Shown here: positions 45,741-56,457 of the stretch, in pieces
Position numbering within the stretch: the first letter of the stretch is position 1
Layout of the letters: each line of letters starts with the position of its first letter
Assembly: GCA_029207755.1 (NCBI GenBank)
Contig: JARCOQ010000009.1
Location: 30,836,914 to 30,900,913 of the forward strand
DNA length: 64,000 nt
Direction: 5' to 3'
Source of the DNA: Chamaea fasciata
Taxonomy: Eukaryota > Chordata > Aves > Passeriformes > Sylviidae
The notes under the pieces: generated by a model
Database searches by the model: none
Told to the model about the DNA's origin: nothing
Seen by the model: the letters and a program-made list of their open reading frames with translations, nothing else
Translations under genes and position numbers: made by a program

Positions 45741-46397
45741 TGTCCTGGTTTGGAAAGACAGGTGTCTGCCAGGGAAAGCCAGAGCCTCCCTTGGAATGGA
45801 GACTGTAAACCATCTCCCTCTGAATTATTATAATTTTGAAATTAAGGGGCTTTCAGGCAAAGATATGGGAATAGGAATAACAGTTCTTTACTAGGAAAAC
45901 TAAAATATAAATGTAGTAATACAGAAAAAGCAAACAAACAAAAAGAAAACCCTGACAGAGTCAGAACACAACCTGACACTCTGTTGTTGGTCAGGGTGTT
46001 GGGAGCAGTCCAATCAAGTCCTCCTGGAGTGACAGATGTGGTTCTGTTGAAGCAATGATCCTGTAGCAGGGTGAAGTTTTCCTCTGAGGGTCCAGTGGTG
46101 GTAAGAGGGGTCTAGTCTTCCTCTGGGAATCCACTGCAAACAGGCTGTCCTGGTGTTCTGACTCTCAGGTTTTATCCAGGTAGGAATGCTTGGCTCCTCC
46201 CCCTGGGTGGAGCCTCTCCCAATAGGATGTTGTAATTGTTTCAGCCATGCAGTGAGCCTCGATGGCCCGTGAACAGCAGATATACCCTGGAGGGAGGGTG
46301 GGTGGTGGAAGAGATAAAGAACACTGCCCCACCTGGTTTTAACAGCTGGTGATAGAATACATACTGCTGGTTACACCTTGCCTTGCAAACTAAGACA
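45741..46397 (-). mobile_element. ERVL-like solo LTR, minus orientation
   Basis: It has the same family termini as the LTR at 12275 (TGTCCTGGTTTGG ... TAAGACA). At 657 bases it carries the middle segment missing from that copy. On the minus strand there is a GGGGGAGGAGCC box and a TATA-like GGATAAAACC (plus 46169-46178). It starts only two bases after the preceding LTR ends. The flanks ACATG and GCACT do not match, so no target-site duplication is preserved. No gag, pol or env sequence adjoins it, so I read it as a solo LTR. Confidence 0.87.
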
Positions 46398-49300
46398 GCA
46401 CTGACACCCAGCCCAAAGAGTGAGGAAAGGAAAACTGGTACTGAAAATATTATAGTTCATAGACTGAAGATTCACACAGATTTATCTCCAGTTTTTAAAC
46501 AATATCCAGTCTCAGCACCTGCGCATTCAGCGAACATAGAGAACTTTTCACACAGGGGAAAAAAACGTCTTTGAGAAAGCAAAAAAGATAGGGGCTGGTC
46601 TGGGTAAGGATAAGGAGAAAAAGGATGTTTCAGCATATTGGGAATCACCTAAAAAAAAGTCCTCTGGAGCAGAACTGCTCCTCCTCACATGAGGGAGAGG
46701 ACGATTTCCTTTGGAGCATTGCCTTGTTGTTGCAGATTCATTGATTCTTGTCTGATGGATACGGAGTTGGTTATGTTTCGTTTGGTTTCCTTAATTTCTC
46801 CACAGCACAATTTTTCAGCTCAGGTTTTCTTTACACCTGGCAAATGTGGCCAGTATTTTCAAGTGATTCTGCATCTCAGAGTTCACTTTGCAAAACTCTG
46901 AGGAGAAAATTTTGTGCTTTGTGTTTTGCACTTGTCAGAGCAGCTGTGCCCTCTCTGCTCCTCCTGGGGACTGAGACCAGAGCTTGAAACTCTTGCTAAT
47001 ATAATTCTCTGTAGATTTTGGCCATCTATCATTGTTCCATCTAGCAAACTTTCTTCTCTGATAAAAGGGAATGTAGTAACATTTGTATTTATGGTCTTGT
47101 TCAAAGGAGTGATGTGAGGTTAATTGGAAGGTTAATTAGGAGAGGTTTAATCTAAAGGCAACAAGTCTAATCTCCACTCTCAGATTCATGAGAGAGCTCT
47201 TTTCACTCAGCTTTTCCAATAAGTGCAACATTCCTTAGAGATAAACATCTCTGACACAGCAGGCAACTCCATTTATTTCAAGGTGGTTCACAGGAATACT
47301 CACCTGGAAACAGAGCAAGGGGTTCTAGCTGCTCTGGCTGTGCTGTGCCAGCCACACAAATTGTTTTTCCATGTCATCATGGAAAATCAAAAAACTTGAA
47401 GCATGGCAGTCAAATGTGACAGTTATAGGGAGTGGGGCTTATCTTGCCTTTTTGGCAACTACAAAACAATTCCCAAGGTCAGCAACAATGTCACTGTCCG
47501 GGACTCTACATTTTCTTAATCAATAAGCATGAGAAAGATGAATTGCTTTGAAGAATAAAATAGCCAATCAGTGATGTAAATGGAACAGTCAATGCCTGAA
47601 AGAATTGCACGCCCTTCTCTTTAGCTGAGCTTCACAGAGCCCAGCCCTACCCTCAGCACCTGTGGCTGTTTCTGCAGTCAGGGATTAGATAATGGAATGG
47701 TTCCTTTTAGGCCAGAGTCATAAATATCATTTAAACAGACAGGGAAAATAAAGAACCTCTTGTAGCTGAATAGCTGCTCCCTTCTGCAGGGCTGTCTTGA
47801 AGCAGTGTGGTAGGGGTGAGTCCAGGGAGGTCTTTCCTAAATTTGCTTCTGGCCCTGTCACTTCACCAAGGTAAAATTAGCCTGGTGCTTTTCTCCCACT
47901 CATCAGGTTGGCTCCTGTCCCTGCCTTATCTCCCCATCCCAATATTTCTCTTCCCTATTCCTTGTGAGCACAACAGTGGGGAGGGAAAGACAGGGTGAAA
48001 AAAGTAAGGTCCAGAAGTGGCTGGAAGGAGTGAGAAGATCTTGGTTGCTTTGTTTGTTGTGTAGAAAAAGAAAAGAAAAAAAAACCCTCTCACACTTTAG
48101 GTTGTAAATCCTGACTGTATGAGAGCTGTGCCACGGGAGAAGTCAACTGAGTGCTGAGGAGGAGGAGCAGGGGGATGACATTTTAGTTCAAGCATGTGAC
48201 TCTGCTGCAGATGCCTAAAGCAGGCAGCAGGGTAAGCAGATGAAAAGGTGCTACTGAGGGCTCTTAAGTCTTCAACAGGATTCTCCAAGAGTCCACTTAA
48301 AGACAAATGGAGCACTCCAGGAAGTCAGCTGATAGAGGAAAGAAGAGGTTGTTTTTGAAGTGTACCTTCTATCTTTCACAATAGAGTATTAATTATCTTT
48401 TAGTCTTTTAGTTTCAGAAAAAAAAAATTCTAAAAGTATCTCACTGTGGACACATTGTTCTACAGGCAAGAGCTTCCACTGCAATCTGGAAAATTTCCTT
48501 TATCTTTATATTAAGATTGTTTGAAAAATCCTTATCATGTTTTATGCTTCAGGATTCAACAATCGCCCTTTCGACCCTTCTCTGTCTTTAAATATTTCCT
48601 TCCTGTCATCCTGATCTTCATTTTTGCCTTAACTTCTATCAGCATTAAGGTTTTTCACACTTTCCCTTTTTGTGTTTGTACTTAGCAGCGTATTTATAGC
48701 TTTAATTTCTATCTCCTCTTAAAATCCAACAAGATAGGATGTTTTAGAAGCTTGTTTCTCATAGAGGTCAGGAGGGAGAACACTGTATCTGGTATTGGTG
48801 CCTGACAGCTTTGGGAGGTGTTAATCTGTATTGATGTTTGCTCTGCAGAAGCGGAGTGAGCCTGTGACCTGTCAGGTTAAGTGCCATGGGAAGTGTCAAG
48901 TGTGTGAGGAAAGTGCTCGAAGATGCCTCTCCTCACTACAGCAGCAGGGCTGGCACTAGTCTCCCCTAATTAATCAGCAGCTCACTGGTGAGGGAGTGCC
49001 TTTCCTCCTCTTCCTCCAGGTGAGACTGGAACCCCTCCAAAATCCAAGTCAGGCAGGTCCTGTTTGGTGTTTCAGCCCAGGTGAGCTCCTGGCTGCCAGA
49101 GGCTGTGACCCCTCACACCTCCTTCCCTGCTCCCACTCAGCTGCCCACGGCAGGATTGGTGCAGTTTCTCCCTGTCCCCAGCCCTCTGGCTGTCCTGCAG
49201 CCCCTGTGGGTGTGTGGTTGGGATTATCCCACACCTTCCCACGCTCAGGGCAGAGGCACAGTCTGCTTTCTGTCAAGAGGTAAAACCTCAGAGCCTTCCT

Positions 49301-52300
49301 CTTTCTTCATGCTCTGCCCTGGGGGACCTCAGCCCCCTGCACCAGGTGCTGGAAGGTGAGTGTCACACTCCTGCAACATCTAAGTGCCACCTGGATGCTG
49401 TGGCAGAAATAAAAGAGCACTTCAGGGCAGAAGCAACACCTCCAAGGGTTCTGGAGTAGCAGCCACCTTATTTTGTGTCAGCTGAGTACAGTCCCGTGGC
49501 CTTTCTCAGACATCTCTGAAACCAGGAGCCCAGACAGCTTGGAAAAACAGCCTGTAATCTCATGCTGAATGTTCAGGTAGAAGAGTGTGGTCCTTCCCAG
49601 CTCCCAGTAAGACTGTGCTGGTCTTAGCATGCCCATTGTTTCCCCTTCCCCTGGAGATCAGATCCTGGCCAGCCTGGTAGCCCAGCACCAGCACTGCCAG
49701 CAGCGTCAAACCCAGGGATGGTCCAGCCCTTTTATCCATGAAAAGTCTCCTGTTCTGGCTCAGGTTGGTCATGTATTTACGTGTTGCATCCCCATCCCTG
49801 GTTAGAGGAGTTGTCTCCTCAGTAAGTTAATGAATGGTATTTTGATGATGGCCTAAGACACCTTTTCTGGATGAAGTAGAAAAGGAGATTTTCCCCCTCC
49901 ACACCCTTCTTTCCCAACTGCGCAGACATCCAGACAAAAAGACAGCTGCTTGGTCAGCCCCAGGTTAAATGCAGGTGGTGATCCACACAGGAATCCCTAG
50001 CCCCTCAGCTGGAACTGGTTTTGTCCTTTTGTGGTGGCTCCTTTCCCTTATTATTGCAGAGCAGGACCTTCCCTCTTTTCATCTTGACCTGCCACATCCA
50101 TACCTAGGGCAGGGAGCTGCACAGCGGACTCACAGGGAATATTCAGCCCACTCCAGCTTCTCATGCTGGGCCAGAATTCTTAAGGGGGGAGTTCCCTGCT
50201 GAGTCAGCTCCAGGCACTGGGGTGTCCATGTTGCTGGTGACGTGTGGCAATGGGAATTCCCACGTGGGACTTCTCCTTGGGCTGGGGCACAAAGCCCACC
50301 CACCTCCAGCATTAAAAACAAAAAGGTCTGAGTATGAGAGGAATTGTTTCCAGCAGTGAGGTGACCACAGCAAAGAGTATTTGGGAATGTCCAGGCATTG
50401 CTACCATCATTGAAAGGCTGCAGCAAGACTTGGAATGTGCTGGCATGCAGCTTGGAGAATCAGTCCTGAAAATGAGGGGGAGCAGAGCTCTGGAGAGTGG
50501 CAGAGTGAACTGGGCAGCCAGAGCAGGCGGAAGCCCTGTCCCTCAGGTTGGAGGTGTAAAACAAGCTGCTTGTTATCACTTTGTGATGAGGCACAGCACT
50601 CCATATTTTTTCATTTAGCTCGACTCTTGAAGTCTTAGAGCAGTACTTTGAGATTGGTTTTGTTTTGGAGGTGAGAGTTTTGAGAAGCACTTGATTCTGA
50701 ATATCCACATCACTCAGACATCATGGTGTACTGAGGTTCCTACCTGCCTTTTTTTCTTGTATAACTTCAGACATGAGTTTTGTTTATGAGTAATAGTGAC
50801 AAATAACCCCGCACGCAGAAATCTTTGTGGGTAACTCCTGTAACAATGAAAGAACAAATTTCAAGGATCAACAGCCTCTCCAAATTCTCCTTTTGTAACA
50901 GACATAACAGCAAAGTAATCATCATTAGGACAGTAATTTTGTTCCAGCAATCCTTAAACTCCTGCTGTGCCACAGCATTGTCAGTCTCTGTGCTTGGCTG
51001 ATGGAAGGAGAGGGTGATTCTATTAACTAAGTTTCAGAATAATTGAAGGTCTTTTAAAATACAAACTTTTCTTTGATATAGAAATTTCAAAGGTGAATGG
51101 AAGCTTCAAAGGAGGCACTGGGAATGCAAAGACAGTAGGATTGAGTTCTTAGTGGTGGGTAGCTCTTGACTTCAGATTGTTTCCTGTGAAGATACTGGTT
51201 CCTTCTTTTCACACCAAAAATATGTCAAAACAAGAAATTTAATTTGTTCAGTTCTCTTGGATGCCATATGTAGCTGTCGTTTTCATGATTTAATGTATAA
51301 ACATGAGAAGGCATCTTTGCCATGGAATTATATTAACAAACACTGCCTTTCTTCTAAGTACTCCTCTGAAAACTGGCTGTATCTTTGGAAACCAGAATGA
51401 CAGAGACTGCGTTACAAACACACAGACCCTCGTGAAATGCCTTTGGTCTCATATAATTTCTAGACCGAGCTGTGAGACACTGTCCTGTAAAGGTGGAAAA
51501 CTCCAGAGAATGAAAAGGAAACTGCAGAAATTAAAAACTTCTGTGTTCTATGTATTTTAGAAGCTTAGATCCCTGGCAGGCTTCTTGTCCTGCAAGCACT
51601 GTTCCTTCACACCCCTTTTGATGTAGACATTTGTGCGGTTGTGGAAGAGCAGTACCTACAAAGAGATTTTCTAAGTCATCTCCATGCCAGATCTGTCCAG
51701 CAGATTTTAGTCCTGAGAGGAAGACAGAAATCCCATAGTCTCCCCAGCATATCTGGTTTAGGGCTTTGTGGTTAAAAATATAATCCCAGGATCTTTCTTT
51801 CTGTCTTTGATGTTCGCCCGTTCCTGTTCTGTGCTCCTGTGAAGAATGTCACTGGAGATGTTTTTCTTCATTTTGATCTGCTGAATCTAACCCAACCCAA
51901 ACACACCTACACTCAAGACAAGGTTTTGGAATGACTTGTGTGTGCCTGGCTGTTTGCATAAACCATGAGAAAAATGTTAAAAACAGAGGCTATAACAAGG
52001 ACTCCGACAAAGATCCCACTGTCTGCTATAAAGTATTTAACATCTGCATTTGAATGATGTAGAAGTAGAAATCTTTTACTTTTTTAAAAATCAGCTGCCT
52101 GTTCACACGTGAATATGGGGCACAGCCAACTATTTTGGCTCTAATTTGTACAGGTTGATCAAAAAATATTGGCATGCCTTGATATTTTTAGTATTCTACA
52201 CAAAGCTTTTCACCATTGGTATTGATTTCAGATTTTTTGCTTGTCAAGGGAATGGGAAGATTAATGAATAAATTCTGTTCTTTCATATTACAGTTGAGTC

Positions 52301-53029
52301 TAATTAGATGATGGGATTAACTAATGTCAAGCAGCCACTGGAATTGTGTTGCTGTGTCTTTGACAAGGGTATTAAAAAAAAGAAACCTCAACAAAAAAAG
52401 CCAATTTTCCTTCATATCCATGGAGAGAAGGGAGAGTGTGTAGCAATGTGTTTTGCTGAGGACAAGAGGAAAATGGTGGTGAGTGGGAAGAATAGGAGGG
52501 ATGTGGGGAATGAGAGGGGATGTGACTGAAGGAAGAGGCATTTGGACGTGAGCCGCTGTAAACCAACTGACTTTTCCTTCAAGAATGCACGGGTGAGAGA
52601 CTGGAAGATTTTAGAAGCTCAGTAACATACATAAAAGTTGTTCAGTCAAGAGAATAATTATGCTTTTAGAGATCAGTAGTTCAAGATGCTTTTCCATGTA
52701 TTTAAATACTGCAAAGCTCTAAAATTCATAAACATAGGAAAATGCATTTCCTAAAAGCCAAAGCAGACAATGGTATCAGAAATAACACAGACTAAGTATT
52801 TTCCCCTGTAGAGACAGACTGTTCTTCACTTTCAGAATGTTTCCTTTCCTGAAAAGTCAGCCTTTATGCAATACTCTGTTACTAGCCCACAAATGATCTT
52901 CTTTCTCTTATGTTCTTCTAGTTTCAATAGAAGCCACAATGGATTACTTGTGCATTCAACCCAAATCTTTACTTTTTATTACTCTTCATTTTTTCCTCAG
53001 AGTTTATTTTGGTGTCTTTAACAAGCAGC
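46398..53029. other. Long non-coding interval almost free of recognised repeats
   Basis: These 6.6 kb contain no CR1 or LTR that I can recognise, only short A runs (for example 48418-48427 and 48063-48083). GC-richer pieces at about 49000-49470 and 50100-50560 give overlapping open frames on both strands without recognisable domains. A frame at 51303-51560 has a hydrophobic start and several cysteines but no family match or splice support. No RNA gene is seen. Confidence 0.45.
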
Positions 53030-53288
53030 AGAATAAGAGGAAACAGCCTCAGGTTGTGCCAGGAGAAATTTAGATTGGATATTAGGAAAATTCCTTCATG
53101 CAAGGGGTTGTAAAGCACTGGAGAAGACTGCCCAAGGCAGTGGTGGAGTCATACCTGGAAGTGTTCAAAAAATGTCTTGATATGGGGACATGGTTTGATG
53201 GTGAACAGGATGGTGGTGCTGAGCTGATGGTTTGACTTGATGATTTTAAAGGTCTTTTCCAAACTGAACGATTCTGTGAGTGTGTGGT
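53030..53288 (+). mobile_element. CR1 LINE fragment, 3' end, plus orientation
   Basis: Sense CR1 words: 'aagaggaaacagcctcaggt', 'tgtgccaggagaaatttaga', 'ttggatattaggaaaattcc', 'aggggttgtaaagcactgga', 'gaagtgttcaaaaaatgtct', 'gatatggggacatggtttga' and 'tgatggtttgacttgatgat', ending 'aaaggtcttttccaaactg' and the decayed tail AACGATTCTGTGAGTGTGTGG. It is the same subfamily type as the 3' part of the copy at 3530-3960. Confidence 0.93.
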
Positions 53289-53858
53289 TTGATGCCTGAT
53301 CCAAATCCCACTGTGGGCAGTTTCAGGGGCCTTTGTTCTCCAGTGTGAGGGGACAGTTTGCTGGTGAGTGTGTTGGGATGTGTGCTGTGATCCTGGGGCC
53401 TCGGCCATCCAGTGCTGTGGCTGCTTCAGCAGCTGCTCTTGCACCAGCCCTGACCACAGAGGAGCTGCTGCTCCTGGCCCTGTCATTCCATCCCTGTTCC
53501 TTCACCCTTTCTCCACTGCCCTGACCTCAGCAAATCCACCCCTGGCTTTGTGTCAAGCTAGAGTAGTTTAAACAATTGCTCTTCTCTTCTTCCAGTTAAA
53601 AATCAATTATATCAATGCTGGAGAACTTGAACTGTTTTAAAAACACCTTCAGATTGTCTTGATCCAACAACCCTGATGTCATCAGGTCTGCTCCAGGCCA
53701 GTGTCAGACAGATGAAAGCCAAATCAGTGCCTTGCAGCATTCCCAAGTGTCTGCCAAAGCTGTGTCAGAAAGGAAACAGCCTTGTGAGAATGAAAGGCAA
53801 AATGTTGAGCTGGAGTGATGTTACAGCAGCAATGTCTGTCAGAGACCTCTGCTCTCAG

Positions 53859-53920
53859 CTCACTGCATGGGGAAACAAGACCAGCCATGGCAACTCGCTG
53901 CATGAGGAAACAAAACCAGC
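53859..53920. repeat. 35-bp tandem duplication, about 1.8 copies
   Basis: The words CTCACTGCATGGGGAAACAA and CTCGCTGCATGAGGAAACAA start at 53859 and 53894, each followed by (G/A)ACCAGC. The two copies differ at a few sites, so the duplication is not recent. It lies inside an open frame (53676-53990) that has no other support. Confidence 0.9.
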
Positions 53921-54644
53921 ACATCCCTCTGGATCTGCCTGCAGAGATGTTGGTGTGGCAGGGAATTTAACACCGTCTTCTGTCAAATAGGTATTTTTAA
54001 AAAGATTTTATGCATTGATAGGGAAAGCTGCATCAGTGACTCTACAGCCTGTGTTTAGATAAGGTGTCATTATGATGGCTCTGCCCCTACTGTTAAACCT
54101 ATGGATATTCCTGTTTCCACACAGGGAGCTCTGGTTTGGCACACAGAACTTCACTGCCATAGCAGGGCTTCAGCTCACTGCTGGGAAACTGGCTGGGACA
54201 GACACCCAGGGTAGGAAGTACCAATACTTTAATGCTGAAATTCTCCTTTGAAACAGCAGGAGAGATGATTCATGCCAATCAAAAGCTTTGTGGGAAAAAA
54301 CACTGTCTCAGAATTGGGGGTAGGTTTTCAGGTGATTACAAACATAGATGAGAAAAGTACTGGCACTGCCATTGTGTGTTTAGACTGTTACAACATGTGT
54401 GACTGAACCACACATGACTTCCCTTTGAAGGGTCTGTTCCCAGGGCTGTGCCTTGTCTGTATTAATCCTTTTGAATAAAGCATGATGGCATTGCCAGTAA
54501 ATATGCAGATGGCAAAAGCTGAGTGCCTTTCAGAGCACTTTATGCAGCCAGCTGCAGTTCCTGTAGTTTGGGCCAGGTGATATTAAATCTGTATCCTTCA
54601 GAGGCTGGATCTCTTTGAGGAGAGCATCAGTCAGAAAAGATGCA

Positions 54645-54720
54645 GGTTGGCTTGTCCTGGGTGGGAAAATGAGTTAGATGGTGTAGCAAAGTCTCTCCCA
54701 ACACCACAGTTCTGTGATGC
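54645..54720 (+). mobile_element. Possible decayed CR1 LINE 3' end, plus orientation
   Basis: The order 'gagttagatggtgtagcaaa', 'gtctctcccaacaccac', 'agttctgtgatgccacag' resembles the CR1 ending (a T-rich landing word, 'gtcccttccaac...', then 'attctgtgatt'). Divergence is large and I could not confirm it without an alignment. Confidence 0.3.
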
Positions 54721-55280
54721 CACAGATCCTCCAACACTAAAGTGCTACTGCTGGCACTTTTTTAACAGCAAATGTGCCTAATTTGATAAGCTAAAACCAG
54801 AACAGAACACTTAAAAAGTGGTGTTCAATAAGCCAGACCTTCAAGGCAGCATTTCAAACAACATTTACAATGTGCAGAAAATGCCTGAAACTCTTGCAGA
54901 TTTTTTATTGACCAGTTTTCACTGGACTTCCTGTGCTATCGACAGGATTTTCAAATGACAAACCCGAGTATTTGTCCTGGAGCTGTGTGTCAGCAGTGGG
55001 CAAATCACAAGAGTTTGAGAAGCTTTGAGACAAACTACGAGGAGAAGTGAAAAATGGATACTTTCTGGCTGTGAATTCTTATTACCTGCAGATCTGACTT
55101 CTCCATATTTCTTGTAATTAAAAATTTAAAGCTTAATATTAAATTCCTAAAAAAATCATTAATAAAGCCTATTAAGCTGAACTATGTTTTCCCATGAGAT
55201 GCTGAGGCAGCCTGTAGTTGATTTTTCCAATTTCATCATTTTGTGTCCTTTCCAGATATGCTGCTTTTAAACTAAAGGGG

Positions 55281-55307
55281 TTTGTTTAGTTTTGTTTGTT
55301 TGTTTGT
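55281..55307. repeat. (TTTG)n microsatellite
   Basis: About 27 bases of TTTG units with one interruption (TTTAG). It is short and ordinary. Confidence 0.9.
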
Positions 55308-55929
55308 GTCACTCTGTGTAGGAGGGGGGTTAATACCACAGCCGAATTTGGGATTTCCAAACATGCCCTAGGAATCAGCATTGAAAATAGCCCAGTGTGG
55401 GCAGAGAGTTTCTTGGTGGGGACCTTCCAACACCTCAAAAAACAGATTTTGGTTTTTTCCAACTCTGTGCAAAAACACTGCTGTGAAAAGCAACCACTGA
55501 AACCACCCCAGACTTCATTTTGTCCTTGATTCCAGCCAAGGGACTATTTCAGCTCATGGGGTTAAACATTCTCTGAGTGTTTGTACACACCCAGTGCAGC
55601 CACATTCCAGCTGAATTCAAGTCTCTGGATGTTAAAACAGAGTGGACAACAGAATCACCAAGCAGTAATAAGTTGAATTGTTGATTTGGATGCAGATTGT
55701 GGTGCTTCTGGCTTGTGATAGCCATGTTTTGTCTGCCTTTGGTGACAAACGATGCCTCTGAAGTTTTTATCTGCAGCAGAACAGGAGAGGGTAAGAAAGG
55801 GTTTTCCTATGCAACATTCTGCCTCTAAGTTGCTACACATACCCTGGATTTCAAAATTTAGCTTTTTTCCTCTTATTTTTCTGTAATTAAGAGTGGGCAG
55901 CAATTTGAGGGAGGGGAGATTCTGCCCCT

Positions 55930-56457
55930 CTGCCCCTGAGCTCAGGTGAGACCCCACCTGCAGAGCTGCCCCAGCCCTGGGGCCCAGCACAGGAGGGACC
56001 TGGAGCTGCTGGAGAGAGGCCAGGGGAGGCACCAGGATGAGCAGAGGGATGGAGCAGCTCTGCTGGGAGGAAAGGCTGGGAGAGCTGGGGTTGTTCAGCC
56101 TGGAGAGAAGTTTCGGGGTGACCTCATTGTAGTTTTCCATGACCTGAAGGAGCTGACAAGAAGCACGGAGAGAGACTCTTTACAAGAGCCTGGAGTGCTA
56201 GGACAAGGGGGAATGGCCTCCCACTGACAAAGAGTGTGTTTGGATTGAGTATAGGGAAGGAATTGTTCCCTGGGAGGGTGGGCAGGCCCTGGCAAAGGGT
56301 GACCAGAGCGGCTGTGGCTGCTCCTGGATCCCTGGAAGTGTTCAAGGCCAGGTGGGACTCTGGGGCTCAGAGCAGCCTGGGAGAGTGGAAGGTATCCCTG
56401 CCCATGGCAGGGCGTGATGATCCTTAAAATGTTCCTTCTAACTCTGTGATTCTATGA
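55930..56457 (+). mobile_element. CR1 LINE fragment, longest copy, plus orientation
   Basis: About 530 bases, the longest CR1 in the window. It starts 'gagctcaggtgagaccccac' and 'ctggggcccagcacaggagg', then 'ttgttcagcctggagagaag', 'gacaagggggaatggcct', 'ggatccctggaagtgttcaa' and 'ggtatccctgcccatggcag', and ends in CTGTGATTCTATGAATG at 56441-56457. It is 5'-truncated but reaches farther into the CR1 body than the others. The open frames within are fragments and do not encode an intact ORF2. Confidence 0.95.

Larger units (their letters stand above)
53289..55929. other. Non-coding DNA with small repeats
   Basis: A 35-base unit is tandemly duplicated at 53859-53920 (about 1.8 copies, each with GGAAACAA and ACCAGC). 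A (TTTG)n patch lies at 55281-55307. A decayed CR1-like piece is possible at about 54645-54720 and is annotated separately. No gene is recognised. Confidence 0.5.

Noticed and set aside
12275..46397. The two ERVL-like LTRs as ends of one 34-kb provirus
   Set aside because: They lie 33 kb apart with ordinary DNA, many CR1 pieces and other repeats between, and no internal retroviral genes. They differ by a deletion, so they are separate solo LTRs.
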